The notes: generated by a model not told the origin, from the sequence alone. A DNA stretch of 64,000 bases from Citrus sinensis (GCF_022201045.2 NC_068564.1:248001-312000); one strand, 5' to 3'. Numbered from the stretch's first letter, positions 24,369-36,207 are shown. A program made the numbers and translations.

Positions 24369-24754
24369 CTCATTCTCACTTATTTTGCCAAGTAAACACA
24401 TCAATGACATTCTAGCACATTCTCATTCCTAGTTATTTTTGCCAAGTAAACATTAAAATCTCATTTCCATTCCAGCCCATTCCCATTCACAATACACCAT
24501 AAATTAAAAGCCATTTGAGAAAGTAAGCTTTTATTTATTCATATCGTAAGACACACGCTTTTATTTATTCATATTGTAATTTGTAAGACACGCTTATCCA
24601 GAAAAAAAATTTTAAAAAAAATCATTGCATTGAAAAGTCAAATATATAGTATCATTGCAATCTGCCACATTCTCAAGTCAAAATATCAAAACTGTAATTG
24701 AAATTAAGCACTAATGCAATAAACTTTAACAAAATGAATTCATATACGGATCTA
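24369..24754. other. Intergenic, remnant of an older repeat
   Basis: Two copies of the phrase TTGCCAAGTAAACA (about 24389 and 24440) and CATTCTCATTCC-like blocks suggest an older repeat. A near-duplicate pair CACGCTTTTATTTATTCATAT occurs at about 24525-24575. There is no gene apart from the adjoining end of the OCT pseudogene. Confidence 0.4.
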
Positions 24755-27035
24755 TCACACAGTCACACTGTCCTTGTGCTCTCGTTGGTCTATGGTATCA
24801 CAAAGGGACGAACCCCTAGTCTCAGGCAAACAAATGACAAAGAACCCACAACATATTATAACCAAACCAAAAACTCCATATGATACAAACTCATTGTTAC
24901 TCCCAGCAGCCACCAACACTGAACTAAAGATTGCAGCAAAAATGATTGCTAGCCTCATTATCGATGTGGCTGAGTTTCTCACGCAAGTAGGAAACAATTC
25001 AATTGCATAAATAAATATCACCGTGTATGCAATGTATGCACTGAACAAAGACGCTAGCTCTAGCCCAATTCTCATTCTCTTTCCGGCATTACTAATATCG
25101 TTGGCAACAACTGCCATAATGCTACAAATCCCGCTTATAATAAATAGTACCAGCAATGAACTTTTCCTATTCCATTTTTGAATCAAGAAGAAGGTTAAGA
25201 AAAATGAAGGTATTGTTGATGCGAGATTCTGGTTTTCTACTCGTCCATGACCAGTATCTCTCCTCAACTAACTCGTCCACGACCAGGATCTCTTCTCGTA
25301 AGACTTCTTCTCCGCAAACTCCTACGTACACAGAGACAGGTCAGAGCACACCGGGTGTTTTTCCGGCGTAATCCCTCCGACGCTCAAGTCAGAAACATAG
25401 GCTTTACCTTTCTGGGAAAAACGACCACTAATCTTATGGCTCTTTTATGATTTCTTAATAAAAAGCTCTTTTTATTCAGTTGTAATCTAAAAAAGTCTAA
25501 CCCTTTTACCTTCGTTGGTTACCCTTTTATAGGCTTCCCTTGAATCCGGGCCTTCCCACAATCCACGTCCATCACCTCCCCAACTCTCGGAAGTGGATGC
25601 TCCATTATCGTAGTCGTGGCTGGATGGGCTTCGTGCCTTGATTCTCGGCCAGGAGTGCACGTCTCGCCAACCGTCATTGACCGGGTCTCCCCACCTCAAC
25701 CTCTAGCAGGAATGGTTTTATCCTCCTAGTAGGAGGTCGGCTCCCACTGTGGCCCCGTGGAGGATACATTCGTGAACAAGCAGAATATTCCTGCTCGTGT
25801 TCACCTGCTACCTGACTTCTGCAGAATATACCTGTTCGCGGAATCCTGCTATCAGATACCTGTTCATCATGGCTGGTCTTGTCGAAATATATCCCCCAAA
25901 CAGGTATCTCCAACAAAGCATTGAACACCACACCTAGATAGATGTCAAATCCCAAGTTTTCAATCCCCAATGTCATGCCGTAATATACAACTCCAATGCC
26001 AAAACCAAGAACCATGAGTGCCAAAGTTCTTTCAAGTGCCCATCTCCTAACGAATAATTCCCTGATGGATGATAAAAACGAGGATTCCTTGGATGAAGCT
26101 GCTGGTTCATGTCCAAAGGAGACTGCACTTACCAAGCTCAAGCTTAATTGATTTGAATCCTTTATGGGCGAAAGGCTTTTAATAACTTCCACGGCTTCTT
26201 CTTGGCGGCCTTGCATGAAAAGCCATCTAGGAGACTCACTAACGAAAATATAAAGCAACCCACTGTAGACAAGTGTCGGAATCGAAGTCCATAAATAGAT
26301 AATTGTCCATGAAGAGCTTCGATTTGTATAAGCAATTGCCGGCAATGTTAATGTACCTATAGTGAAGAAGAAGGAATCCAAAATTCCGACAAGGCCTCGC
26401 CACTCTGTCCCAACTTTCTCCGTTAGTAACACGATAGTACATGTTCCAATCGTGGCTCGGCTAATCCCACTAAAGAATCTCAGAAGGGAGTAAATCCAGA
26501 GGTTGTTAGAGAAGATAGTTAAGGATGTTGCTACTGACATCGTTAAACACGAAAGGAAAAGCAAGTTCTTACGACCGAGAGATGAGTCCGCGAGCGTGGC
26601 CAGAAAAACAATGCCGAGAAGACAGCCTGTGAAGTGGGATGCTGCTGGCAGGCCTTTGATAAATGCACTTGAACATTCAAGCCCCCATTCGGATATGATT
26701 GTGAGTGCAGTAGTAGTAGGGTTTCCATCCCAGGCCCATGAAGATTTTGGAAACATGCAGATGTTAGAGGCTGAGCTGCACGTTGTGTTGTTAAGGCAGT
26801 GCCACGTTGGCTCGGCCTCTGTGTAGACGCTGATGAACGATTGCTGTGAATCAAAGAGTGATGCAAGTGAAACTAGAATGGCTTACACAAACTGCGCCCA
26901 CCCAAAACCTCCGATACCCTGTTCTACAATCTCATCGAGGGATGATATTGACTGTTTATGACTTCTCTGATCACTGCTTTCTTGGTCGTCGGTGCAGCTG
27001 TTAGATTGGCATAATAGCGGCGACGGATCCGCCAT
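24755..27035 (-). pseudogene. Organic cation/carnitine transporter pseudogene, cluster gene 2
   Basis: An OCT paralogue broken twice. The natural ATG is at 27033-27035 (MADPSPLL). The frame runs about 50 codons to a TAA at 26883-26885 in ...GWAQFV*AILVSL, where relatives have Gln, so a single C-to-T change (CAA>TAA) explains it. Beyond the stop the same frame continues with QQSFISVYTEAEPTWHC and ADSSLGRK, RATIGTC, ESPRWL and GIGVVYYG, up to ALLEIP. There the coding sequence is cut by about 0.68 kb of foreign DNA (25220-25902). The rest (ASTIPSFFLTFFLIQK, LFPTCVRNSA, LPETRGSS) resumes to the stop at 24755. No other disablement was seen, so decay is recent or selection persisted until lately. 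A truncated product starting downstream of the stop is possible but would lack the first membrane segment. Confidence 0.93.
25220..25902 (-). mobile_element. LTR-like insertion inside the OCT pseudogene (probable solo LTR)
   Basis: Read on the minus strand, the insert starts TGTTTGGGGGATATATTTCG and ends AATCTCGCA, i.e. TG...CA like an LTR. It is much more GC-rich than its surroundings and has no domain. It separates codons for ...EIP from A-STIP of the transporter. A clean 5-bp target duplication is not visible: the flanks read ATACC and TCAAC on the minus strand. Alternatives are an LTR insertion with flank loss, or an unrelated insertion. Confidence 0.6.
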
Positions 27036-27117
27036 TGTGTGATCTGAATGCGCCAATGACAACCGAGAGTTACGTTCTCGATCGACTCGAGAGATGGCAA
27101 AGGGTAGGGTTTTGAAT

Positions 27118-27136
27118 GGATATATATGTATAAATA
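27118..27136 (-). promoter_or_regulatory. Probable TATA region of the OCT pseudogene
   Basis: The minus strand reads TTTATACATATATATCC about 85-100 bases upstream of the original ATG, matching the spacing in the intact paralogues. The core promoter therefore seems retained although the ORF is dead. Confidence 0.4.
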
Positions 27137-27155
27137 ACCAAACCCGCATCCGCAC

Positions 27156-27872
27156 CCGCCATTAATGAATTTAATAGCACCAAATATTATTGTCTTTAAC
27201 GGTCAACGCATGAGGGATTTCATTTCCAATCCCGCTCCAGCAAATATGTACTTCTTACCAACTGAGAGCAGATATTCGTAGATTTTTAGGGGATTGTAGA
27301 AGAAAGAATTTAATGTAAATCATAACACATTTAATTGAATCTAAATTAATATTAATTAATTGTATTTCATGATTCGTGCATATTCTATTTCTCTGCTCCT
27401 TTTTCATGTTAAGATGTATTCTTTTTTATTTGCATGCTTTTAGTTTTATCAGCCAATTATATATTTGAAAATTATTATATAATTTAAAAATAACATTCCA
27501 TTAACTAACTATCTGATGTTTATTTATTTATTTTTGTTAAAGAAAGAAAAAAAAAGTTATGTCAAAAAACTTGGATAAGATTTTGCAGGTTTACCGAAGC
27601 TAGCTCATCAATATGGTATTTGCGGATAGTTGTTGAAGATTCTGCTACTGTGCTACAAGGCTTCTAACTAGTAGTAATAGGGTTGGATATTCGACTGGGT
27701 ACTTGTTTTGTTATTAAGCCCAAAACAAAGCCCATATAAGATACATGGAAGAGTGTTCTAGAATTTTGTTAAGACAAGAGATGAGAAAATGGGAAATACG
27801 AGGGAGAGAAGAAACCGGAAAAAATACGGAGAAGAAACAAAGAGAAGTTCAAAATAAATAAATAAATAGTTA
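27156..27872. other. Intergenic, no gene seen
   Basis: AT-rich upstream region of the OCT pseudogene; no motif-bearing ORF or repeat with defined ends. Confidence 0.5.
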
Positions 27873-27880
27873 GGTAGAGT

Positions 27881-28870
27881 TAGGGATGGCAATGGATTGG
27901 ATCTGATCCAAGATTCACGTGATCTAAATATAATCGGATCGGATTTGAGTCGGTTTAAAATGAATTTGGATCGAATTTGAATATTGATGTGCGGATCTAA
28001 GACGGATCTGGAGCTAGGTTGGATCTATCTGAATATCTAAATCCATATCCATATCTACCCATTTTTTAATTTTATTTTATTTTAAAAGTTTCTTAACAAT
28101 TGTGGAATTATAATGATAATAAATTTTATTCATAGCACATTAGTGGTATTTACCATACATTTAAACTCTTAAAACTTAAAGGTTAGTTTTGTAAATTTAA
28201 AGGCTAGCCAGCCTCAAAGAACGTATATGCAATATTCAAATTGCAAGTCAAGTAATACAACCTGGCAATTTATTTTATTATATTGGCCAAATAATTTTTA
28301 AGGAATATAGTTATTCATATATTTAGTCAAATATAGTCATAATAAAAATAATAAAGGACTAAATATAAATCATATTTAATTTATATGTCTTTATCTAATG
28401 TTATATGAATGAAGGTGGGTATGTCGTGAATATTAGAATGATGAAAGAAACAATGGAATATTATATTAATCTTACTCCTGCAATTACTTTTGAAGGATAT
28501 TTTATTATCTTTCTTATTTGTTGTTTTTGTGTAAAAGTATAAGCTACAATATTTATTATATTTTTGAGAAAAAATATATAATTTATTTGTTATCAATACA
28601 TTTTAACCTTTAATTTTCATTCTAACAAATTATTACTTTTTAATTGTTGAGTTTTAGAATTCATGACAGATATAGAGCAGATTTAGATTTTTATTTTTTT
28701 TTTCGGATTTGGAGAAGATATAAATATTTATTTCTTTTTTTTATCTGGATATGAAGCAAAAAATATGGATTCATGACAGATCTAAAGCATATACGGATCT
28801 TGATTTTTATTATGGATCTGAATCTATAGTAGAGTAGATCCAACTCATATCTGCCTCATTGCTATTCCTA
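27881..28870. mobile_element. hAT-type non-autonomous element, sister of the 13710 copy
   Basis: The left end TAGGGATGGCAATGGATTGG and the reverse-complemented right end TAGGAATAGCAATGAGG pair as terminal repeats. Flanking 8-mers GGTAGAGT (27873-27880) and GGTTGAGC (28871-28878) agree at 6 of 8 positions, an eroded hAT duplication. The interior is collinear with the 13710-14688 element through its length (for example both carry GATAATAAATTTTATTCATA), including the same motif-free minus-strand open frame. Confidence 0.85.
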
Positions 28871-28878
28871 GGTTGAGC

Positions 28879-29989
28879 TAGGGGAATGACGATGTGGGAT
28901 GTGGGTTCTATTAGTGGAAAATTTCATACAAATCCCCATGGCTTTTCAAAATTAGTAATGAGTGTTAGAGGGTTTAGACTTTTCAAGTATATTATTTTTA
29001 ACTTTTGAATGAGATACATGATTTGCTTATTTGGGAGAAACACGTCACAGGGAATTGGAAGGACAAAGATCCCTGAGAAGAAGAAACACGTGGAACAAGG
29101 TGAGTGGTAGTTTGTACCATTTATTTTTTATTTCGAATTTTATTTATTTATATAGCATGTATAATTAAAGTTTATGCTTGAGGTCTGGAATAATCTAAGG
29201 TGTATTGTTTGACTAAATGGATTTTGAGGGAATACGAATAAGTATGTATTTGATTTTGGAGTTAAAAACTTATTCGGAGTATTATTTTAATTGTATTAAT
29301 TTGGAATTTCAAGTGGAGCGAATCTAAAAATTAAGGAAAAATATGTCGAATTTTTGAAATATATACTTAGCCTTTCATCATTCATGAACTTAATTTAACG
29401 AGGTTGAACCGGCGGGGCAAGCTATACTCAACAAAGGACCGCCAAAAAGGTGGGACATGCTCAGCAACAAGATGCGCTCAACAGTAGACCACCTTATACA
29501 ATTAGCGACCCGTAGTGAGCTTAGCAGCGGACAATCCAAGATCAAACTGAAATATGCAAGCAAGCTCAGTCTGATTTTAGAATTTTCTACAACTCTCACA
29601 TAACTTGCACATGTCTAAATAGTTCTACATCAATTGATTTTTTTTTTTTTTTACAAAGGGCGCTACAGAAAACAAATAGTGAAACATACATAAAGCATTA
29701 AAGCGAGCGCCCTCTCTCTCTCTCTTTTTCACATGCTATTAAGTCGTATGAGTTTATAGTTAATTAAACAATCACTCTATTAAACGATATGATTTAATAG
29801 CGTATCTGCATGGAGAAAAAAATGAGGACGCCTACATGAAAGAATGACTATACACACACATAGTACTGATTTAGTTCAAGATTGTAAATTATTTTATCTG
29901 GGACTTTGCAGAAAATACAGGGTCTTGGATTGGATTAGAGAACATATACACTAGCAGTACTTAAGGTTGTGTGGTAGCCTCGCCAAGCC
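28879..29989. other. Intergenic, downstream of OCT gene 3
   Basis: No gene is recognised. A more GC-rich stretch at about 29398-29600 (GAACCGGCGGGGCAAGC...) stands out and may be a degraded repeat. T-runs lie at 29639-29652 and a CT run at about 29712-29727. Bases just below 29990 probably form the 3' untranslated region of the transporter. Confidence 0.45.
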
Positions 29990-31555
29990 TCAACATAGTT
30001 CCCCTCCAGTCTTGAAATACTCTTGCTGGTCCAAGGTGTCACAAAGGGTCACGCCTATTGTCTCAGGCAAAAACACCACAAAGAACCCAAAACAAAATAC
30101 AACTAAACCAAACACTCCAAAAGAGAGAAACTCATTTTGCCTCCCAGCAGAAATAAGCACAGGGCTAAAGGCAGCACCAAGGTTAACTGCTTGCCTCACC
30201 AATGACGTGGTTGAGTTCCTCACACAAGTCGGAAACAACTCTGTCCCAAACACTAGCAGTACATTAAACGCTACACATGCACTAAAGAATGATGCTAGCT
30301 CAAGACCAATTTGTAAAACTTCTTGTTCATCACCAATTGCGACACAAATTGCGCTACATGTCCCACTTAGTATACAAAATGTAAGAATTGAACTTTTACG
30401 GCTCCATCTTTCTATTAAGATAAAGGTTAAAAGATATGCCGGTATGTCCAATAAGCCGTTGAATGCAAGACTTAAGTATATATTGAAACTTAAGTTTCCA
30501 ACCCCCAATAATAAGCCAAAGTAAACAACTCCAATGCCGAAAGCAAGTGCCATAATCGTTAGTAGCCTTCGTAATGCCCATTTTCGATTAAACAAGTCCT
30601 TGAGAGATGAGTAAAGATCCAATTTAGGAATTACATTTTTTGCTTTTGGAGGCATGTTTGATAAGCAACATGACTCTAAGCCATAATCAGATTGATAATT
30701 TGACCGTGATGCTAGTCGTTTGAGTACGGCCATAGCCTCAGCTTCATGCCCATGGATGAAAAGCCATCGAGGGGATTCACTAATAAAGGGGTAGATTATT
30801 ATGCAACAAACAATTGATGGAATTGAAGTCCAAACATAAAGCATTTTCCAAGAAGAGCCTCTATTTAAATAAGCTACGGCTGGTAAGGAAACCAACCCAA
30901 ATGAAAAGAAAGTGAATCCAATGATTACTACTTGGCCTCGCCATCGTTTGCTTACCATTTTCGATAACAAAACAATTACAGATGTCATGATTGGTGCCCG
31001 AAAGAACCCGGCAACGAATCTTAAGGTTGAGTAAATCCATATGTTGTTGGCAAAGATGGTTGCTAAAGCAGTAATAGACATTGCAAAACATGAAAGAAAA
31101 AGCAATTTCTTACGCCCAAGAGATGACGAGTCACCAAGTGTAGAAAGAGCAAGGCCACCCAACAAGCATCCAATAAAGAAGCAGGACGAAGGTAAGCCAG
31201 AGAGAATTGATGAGCCAGCGCATTCAAGGCTCCAATCCGATATGATTGTTGTGTCAGAAGAGCGATCCCAAGCCCACGCAGATTTTGAAAGAGTACAAAT
31301 ATCAGAGCTTGAGCTGCAAGTTGTTGTGTTGTTTATGCAGTGCCATGTTGGCTCTTCATCGGTGTAGACGCTAATGAATGTTTGCTGAGATTCAAATATG
31401 AGTAAGAGTGATATGAGAATGACTTGTATGAACTGCGGAAGCCCCAAATTTGCCAAATTTTGTTCAATCATCTCATCAAGGGAAACAACTGGAGAGATTT
31501 GATCATCAAGGCCTAATTGATAAACAGGGATAAGAGGAGTAGCTGAGTGCTCCAT
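29990..31555 (-). CDS. Organic cation/carnitine transporter (OCT family, MFS), cluster gene 3
   Basis: Intact single-exon paralogue of 521 residues, predicted to move carnitine or other organic cations across a membrane. The start is the ATG at 31553-31555 (MEHSATPLIP). The open frame continues 16 codons upstream but without another ATG. The N-terminal segment is followed by the extracellular loop EPTWHC...TTTCSSSSDIC with a possible N-glycosylation NNT. The loop 2-3 motif reads DSSSLGRK, one residue longer than in the paralogues. Further landmarks are RWRGQV, ESPRWL, GIGVVYFG, LFPTCVRNST and LPETIGVT. The central loop between the two six-helix halves carries a longer insertion (CCLSNMPPKAKNV) than gene 1. 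Same strand as genes 1 and 2; tandem duplication is the simplest origin. Substrate specificity cannot be told from sequence. Confidence 0.95.
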   Translation of the reverse strand: MEHSATPLIPVYQLGLDDQISPVVSLDEMIEQNLANLGLPQFIQVILISLLLIFESQQTFISVYTDEEPTWHCINNTTTCSSSSDICTLSKSAWAWDRSSDTTIISDWSLECAGSSILSGLPSSCFFIGCLLGGLALSTLGDSSSLGRKKLLFLSCFAMSITALATIFANNIWIYSTLRFVAGFFRAPIMTSVIVLLSKMVSKRWRGQVVIIGFTFFSFGLVSLPAVAYLNRGSSWKMLYVWTSIPSIVCCIIIYPFISESPRWLFIHGHEAEAMAVLKRLASRSNYQSDYGLESCCLSNMPPKAKNVIPKLDLYSSLKDLFNRKWALRRLLTIMALAFGIGVVYFGLLLGVGNLSFNIYLSLAFNGLLDIPAYLLTFILIERWSRKSSILTFCILSGTCSAICVAIGDEQEVLQIGLELASFFSACVAFNVLLVFGTELFPTCVRNSTTSLVRQAVNLGAAFSPVLISAGRQNEFLSFGVFGLVVFCFGFFVVFLPETIGVTLCDTLDQQEYFKTGGELC

Positions 31556-31627
31556 ATGTAGTGAGACTGTGATATTTGAAGTTTTATTTTGCTGATGCTT
31601 CAATGATTCTCAATACATGATTGTGTA

Positions 31628-31637
31628 ATCTTATAGG
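31628..31637 (-). promoter_or_regulatory. Probable TATA box of OCT gene 3
   Basis: The minus strand reads CCTATAAGAT about 75-80 bases upstream of the ATG. Confidence 0.45.
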
Positions 31638-31639
31638 GA

Positions 31640-32426
31640 TTTTTAATGTCTTCTTTTAATTTGGTCAGAGATATTATCATAGCCCCATAAATTATCAATC
31701 AGTGGGCACTAAATAATTGACCTTGTCTTAGCTTGTTTGTTCATTTGTGGAAAATAATGATTTTATTTGTCTTATCGCTTTGTTTGTAACTTGCTCACCA
31801 CAATTTTAAAATTGAATGACGGCAAAAGTTTGTCCATTCTCTAACAACTTGTTAGTGAATCATGTAGTTTTGATGAAGATTTGTTGGGACCGAAATATTA
31901 AAGTTGTTTTGAGTAGGAAAGTACCCGCAATTATTAAAGATGAAGGGAATAGGGTCCCTCAAACTCCTTTAGATCTGCCCAAATAACTAGCTAAACCTGA
32001 AACTCAACTCCCACTTTTTCAAAAGTAGACATTTAAACCCTCTTCCTTAGTAAATTTTGTCTGCTTGAATAAATATAATTATAAAATTAAGATTATTTAG
32101 TAATAGTATATAGTTAGAATTTATTTTTTTATTTACTAACCATCAACCATTGATGTAAATTTAAGGATCAGTACTTGAGATTATGCCTTAATGACAATCG
32201 ATGAAAGAAAACTTTAGCCTCCATAATTATTTAAGCTGAGGCACAACTTTTGGATTAATCTTGATGGCCAATAATGGGTCATTTGCCATCTTCGCTACGA
32301 TTGGCTTATTTCAATATATCCTCACTTCATGGAGCCAAAACTATCTTATTTTAATTAAGATGGCTTTGCACATTGCTTCTTTTGTGGGATGTAAACAAAT
32401 ATCTCATATGTGATTAAGTGAAAAAT
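31640..32426. other. Intergenic, no gene seen
   Basis: AT-rich upstream region of OCT gene 3 without further recognised elements. Confidence 0.5.
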
Positions 32427-32429
32427 TAA

Positions 32430-32677
32430 GGGTAAGTTCGGTAGTGTCTTCAAATCATGTTTTCCTTTTTCTAAATCTAGGAAACACTAAATATTTGTTC
32501 AATAAATTATTTCTAAAAACATCTTTAGAAACGTAAAATTCATTTTACACTTTTAACAAAGGAAACATGAAAAACATTTAACTTTTTCTTGTTTTCTTTA
32601 TTTCCAATGTTAAGTTCAAATGAACAATTTTCTTCCACCTTTCTCAAAATAATAATAACAGCAACAACAACAACATC

Positions 32678-32708
<31 letters not shown>

Positions 32709-33634
32709 TCATCATCATCATCATCAAAAACTAATTTATGACGTACACAGGAAGCATATGGAAGTAGAATATATTAGAAATTTCAATTGAATATTTAGTA
32801 TTTTATTAGTATTTATCTTATTTTAGAAAACATATTTGAGTTATATTTGTAATTTTAGTTTAATTAAATTTTGTTTACACTTTCTTGTTTAAGCCATATT
32901 ACTTATTTTAGAAGGAATCATAAGTTTACTAGGATTACGATCAATTACAACTAGTATAAATAGACGTATTATGCTTGTTTCTTTTCAACAACTTCATCAA
33001 TAATATTCAACTTATTTTCTCAACTAAAATACTTTTCTCTTTCGTGAGAACCCTCTTTTTTGAGTTTTTAAGAATATATGCTAAAATGGTATTTAGTATC
33101 GCTTCCGCACTATGTCAAGTTGTATAAGAGCATTTCTTTGTGCCAAGTAGAACTTTCCCAACTACCAACCACCCTTCTTTCTCAGAAATCTTTTCTTCAT
33201 CACATTCCCATTCTACCGATTCCATCGACGCTAGATCAATTTCCCTCACAATAATCTTTTCTTTTTCTTTTTATACATTATGATATTTAAGTTTTTATAC
33301 ATTAAATTAATTAAGTCAAATATATATAATTTATCATATTTCTTTAAACAAATAATATTAATAAGATTACCTAATCTATTATTGAAATAAAAATAATTGA
33401 AGAATAAAAATGACTAACTAACATTTAATATTTAGTTAATGAAAATTATTCCATTAATAATTCTTTAAAATATTCATACCCAATGTATTTTCCTTTTCTC
33501 GTTTTCAAGATTATTCATTAAAATGATAATGAATGTATTTTAACATTTAAAAAACAAATTTGAAAATATCATTTTCATTTTCATTTTTATTTTATGAAAA
33601 TAATAAATAGCAAACATACCAAACTGGCCGGCCC
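32430..33634. mobile_element. Possible PIF/Harbinger-like element
   Basis: The left end GGGTAAGTTCGGTAGTG and the reverse-complemented right end GGGCCGGCCAGTTTGGTATG are loosely alike. TAA flanks both (32427-32429 and 33635-33637). At 1.2 kb it is long for a MITE and may contain other insertions. The terminal repeat match is weak. Confidence 0.35.
32648..32726. repeat. Compound AAT/CAA/ATC microsatellite
   Basis: Successive runs of AAT, CAA, AAT again and ATC trinucleotides. Confidence 0.85.
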
Positions 33635-33948
33635 TAAACTCTTTTAACTAAAATTAAACTGTGACAGTTTTGGTAACACAGCCGAATCAGCTCTCACAAA
33701 TCATACACGCACAATGAATGATATATTCATATTCATATTTTTTTTAATTAATTCCGTAAATTAATTTTCAAAAGAACCATTTATAGAAATGGCAACAAAT
33801 CAAAAGCAATAATGACATAAATCAAGAGTGTGTACTAGTTAATTAGTTTAACCTCTTGAGATTAAACTAGTTAATTAGGTTTAATCTCACTCATATTTTG
33901 GAGAGAGGGGGAAGAAATTGTGTTGTCGTCAAACCAATAAGAAATACA

Positions 33949-34364
33949 TTGGAGCTTTTAACAACCCTCTCAAATTCTAATAATGCCCCTTTCTCAATTT
34001 TAGTTCCTAAAGTACCATAAGTTTAATTGATAAAATAAAAATTCATATATTACAATTAATCATTTTCCCATAAAATCTACCAAAAATTTTCTTTTTAAAT
34101 TTGATATGAATCCTAAATTTTTTGTTAATATTATATCTTCACAACTCTTAAACTCTTATAATCGTTTTAATTATTAATTAAATTTTAAAATAAAAATAAA
34201 AATTATGAAATTGGATGGGTCATGGGTGAAAAAAGTTTGTTGAAAGTTGCTTAATTGAATTTTCATTCAAAACAAGAGTTGAATTAATTTGTGTTAGGTT
34301 ATTTGAGTAATTTCAGTTAAAAGGGGGTTTTAAAAGGGATTTTGCGGGGTGTCCAAAGGCCTAG
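33949..34364. mobile_element. Possible MULE-like MITE related to the 13448 element
   Basis: The right end, reverse-complemented, reads GGACACCCCGCAAAATCCC followed by TTTTAAAACCCCC. This resembles the ends of the 13448-15342 element (GGCACCCCTCTAAATACC...). Flanking AGAAATACA (33940-33948) and AGAAATAAA (34365-34373) agree in 8 of 9 bases. The left terminal repeat is degenerate. Confidence 0.4.
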
Positions 34365-34373
34365 AGAAATAAA

Positions 34374-36198
34374 AATGCCGAAAGTGGAAACTTCTTTCTT
34401 TTCTTATCTAAAAGAATAATGCTTTTCGCACCCCTTAACATCATTATAAACCCAACTTTTATGATCATGGTTCTATTGCCAGAAAAAATGACATGAAAGG
34501 ACAAAATATATTTACAAGTCATCGATGTTAACTATCTTCAAATGCTATATATATGATATAATTTTTTTTAATAAAACAATTATATCGTTTATTAAACTAT
34601 TTTGAAACAATGAAAAATAAATTCCCTAATAATATGAATTTTATTATGAAGGGTACAATTTAATTAATTTATTCTAGAAGATAGTAACTTTAATTAAACT
34701 AAATAACTAATACAATTTTTTGTCCTTTTTTTTATACTTTTGTCAAAGAAAGAGCTGTAATTATATTCATATGACTTCTTAAGTGTGTTAGAAGCTCCAC
34801 TTCATCTAAAATTAGGGATGGCAAAAAAAAAAAAAAAATCATGCTAAGACCCAAGCTTTAGATAAACTTAATTAAATTTTTATTAAAAATTCTACCTAAT
34901 TACTTGATAAACTCATTTTAAATCCATGTCCTCTTATCTTTTTCTATCTACGTAAGTCAAACTATAACCGTTATAAAATATTTTTTATTTTTTATTTATC
35001 TTTTTTATATAGTTTTAAAACAATTTTTAAAATCTTCAACCTGTAGATAAAAAAGATAGATTTCGAAATTTAAAAAAATAATTTTGTAACTGTTATAGTT
35101 TCACTTACTTTTAAAATCTTCGACCTAACATCATAAAATATAGATTGAAGCGATCTTTTTTTAAACTTTATCTAGTCATTTCTTAAGAGAGAAATTGTTG
35201 AACCGTAGTGATGTAAGTCCATGGTAAGGTGAACAAAAATAATTATTTAAAATTAATCAATATAACTAGAAAAAAATATTTCTATTTAGTTATATCGTTC
35301 TTGTCTTTATTAGTAAATTATTATGAGAATATTTCAAGAATTAAAATATTATTAAAAAGTGAGTTTGAGAGTAGATTGCTTGGTGCAAATAGCCTCACTC
35401 TTTCTTTTATTTGTTTACTTTTATCTTTCTTCGGTACATACCAACCAATATTAAGAGAATTAATAAGTTCTTTAAAGCTAAATTTAAAAATAAGAGAAAA
35501 GTAAATCCAGAGTAATAAGACGAATAATTTGCCTAAATTTGTAGTTAACTATACGAACTATCTTGATGGAAAGTCAAGCTTGCCATCTAGCTACATAACG
35601 AGTGCCGGAACAACTCTTTTTGCCAAACAAATAAGATAAGACATGTCACAAGAGAAATTGTGAAGAAAATAATTGCACTAATAAGCTAACTGTTAAATCA
35701 CCATCCTAATTTATATATATATAGTCTAATATTTCAATAATTCGATGTTGATGGACTAGCTATAAGCATGTAGCATGTACTAAAACAATTCTATTTGAGG
35801 ATCCCAGAGCAAATGTGGCGTAAATATGTGATAAAAAAAATTGTCTCCAACAAACGAAAATCACACCCCAACCTTTGCCAAAGAAGAGCTTAGCTTTGAA
35901 GATCACCAAGATGCCGACCCTCCAATATCTTTACCACTTGTTGCTCGATCGGCCCAATTGCCGGCCCCGGCTCACCTCTTTGTGGGTCCCATTTTATTAC
36001 TATCATGAGCATCAGTAAAGTCCACGTGGTAAAGTATGATGACCGGATGTAACCGCTCATTAGTCACCTAATTAATGATTTAATTATATAATTATCATAG
36101 AGACAAGATTATATACGCAATTGCGGACTACTTGGGGAAATGTTCTTCACAGAGAAAGATAAGAATCAAGATTATCAAAGCAGGATAATATATTACAA
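34374..36198. other. Intergenic, AT-rich, no gene seen
   Basis: Contains TAGGGATGGC followed by a long A run at about 34810-34840, which looks like an isolated hAT end or fragment. Open frames, including one at 35229-35504, show no family resemblance. Confidence 0.45.
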
Positions 36199-36207
36199 TA
36201 AATTAGA

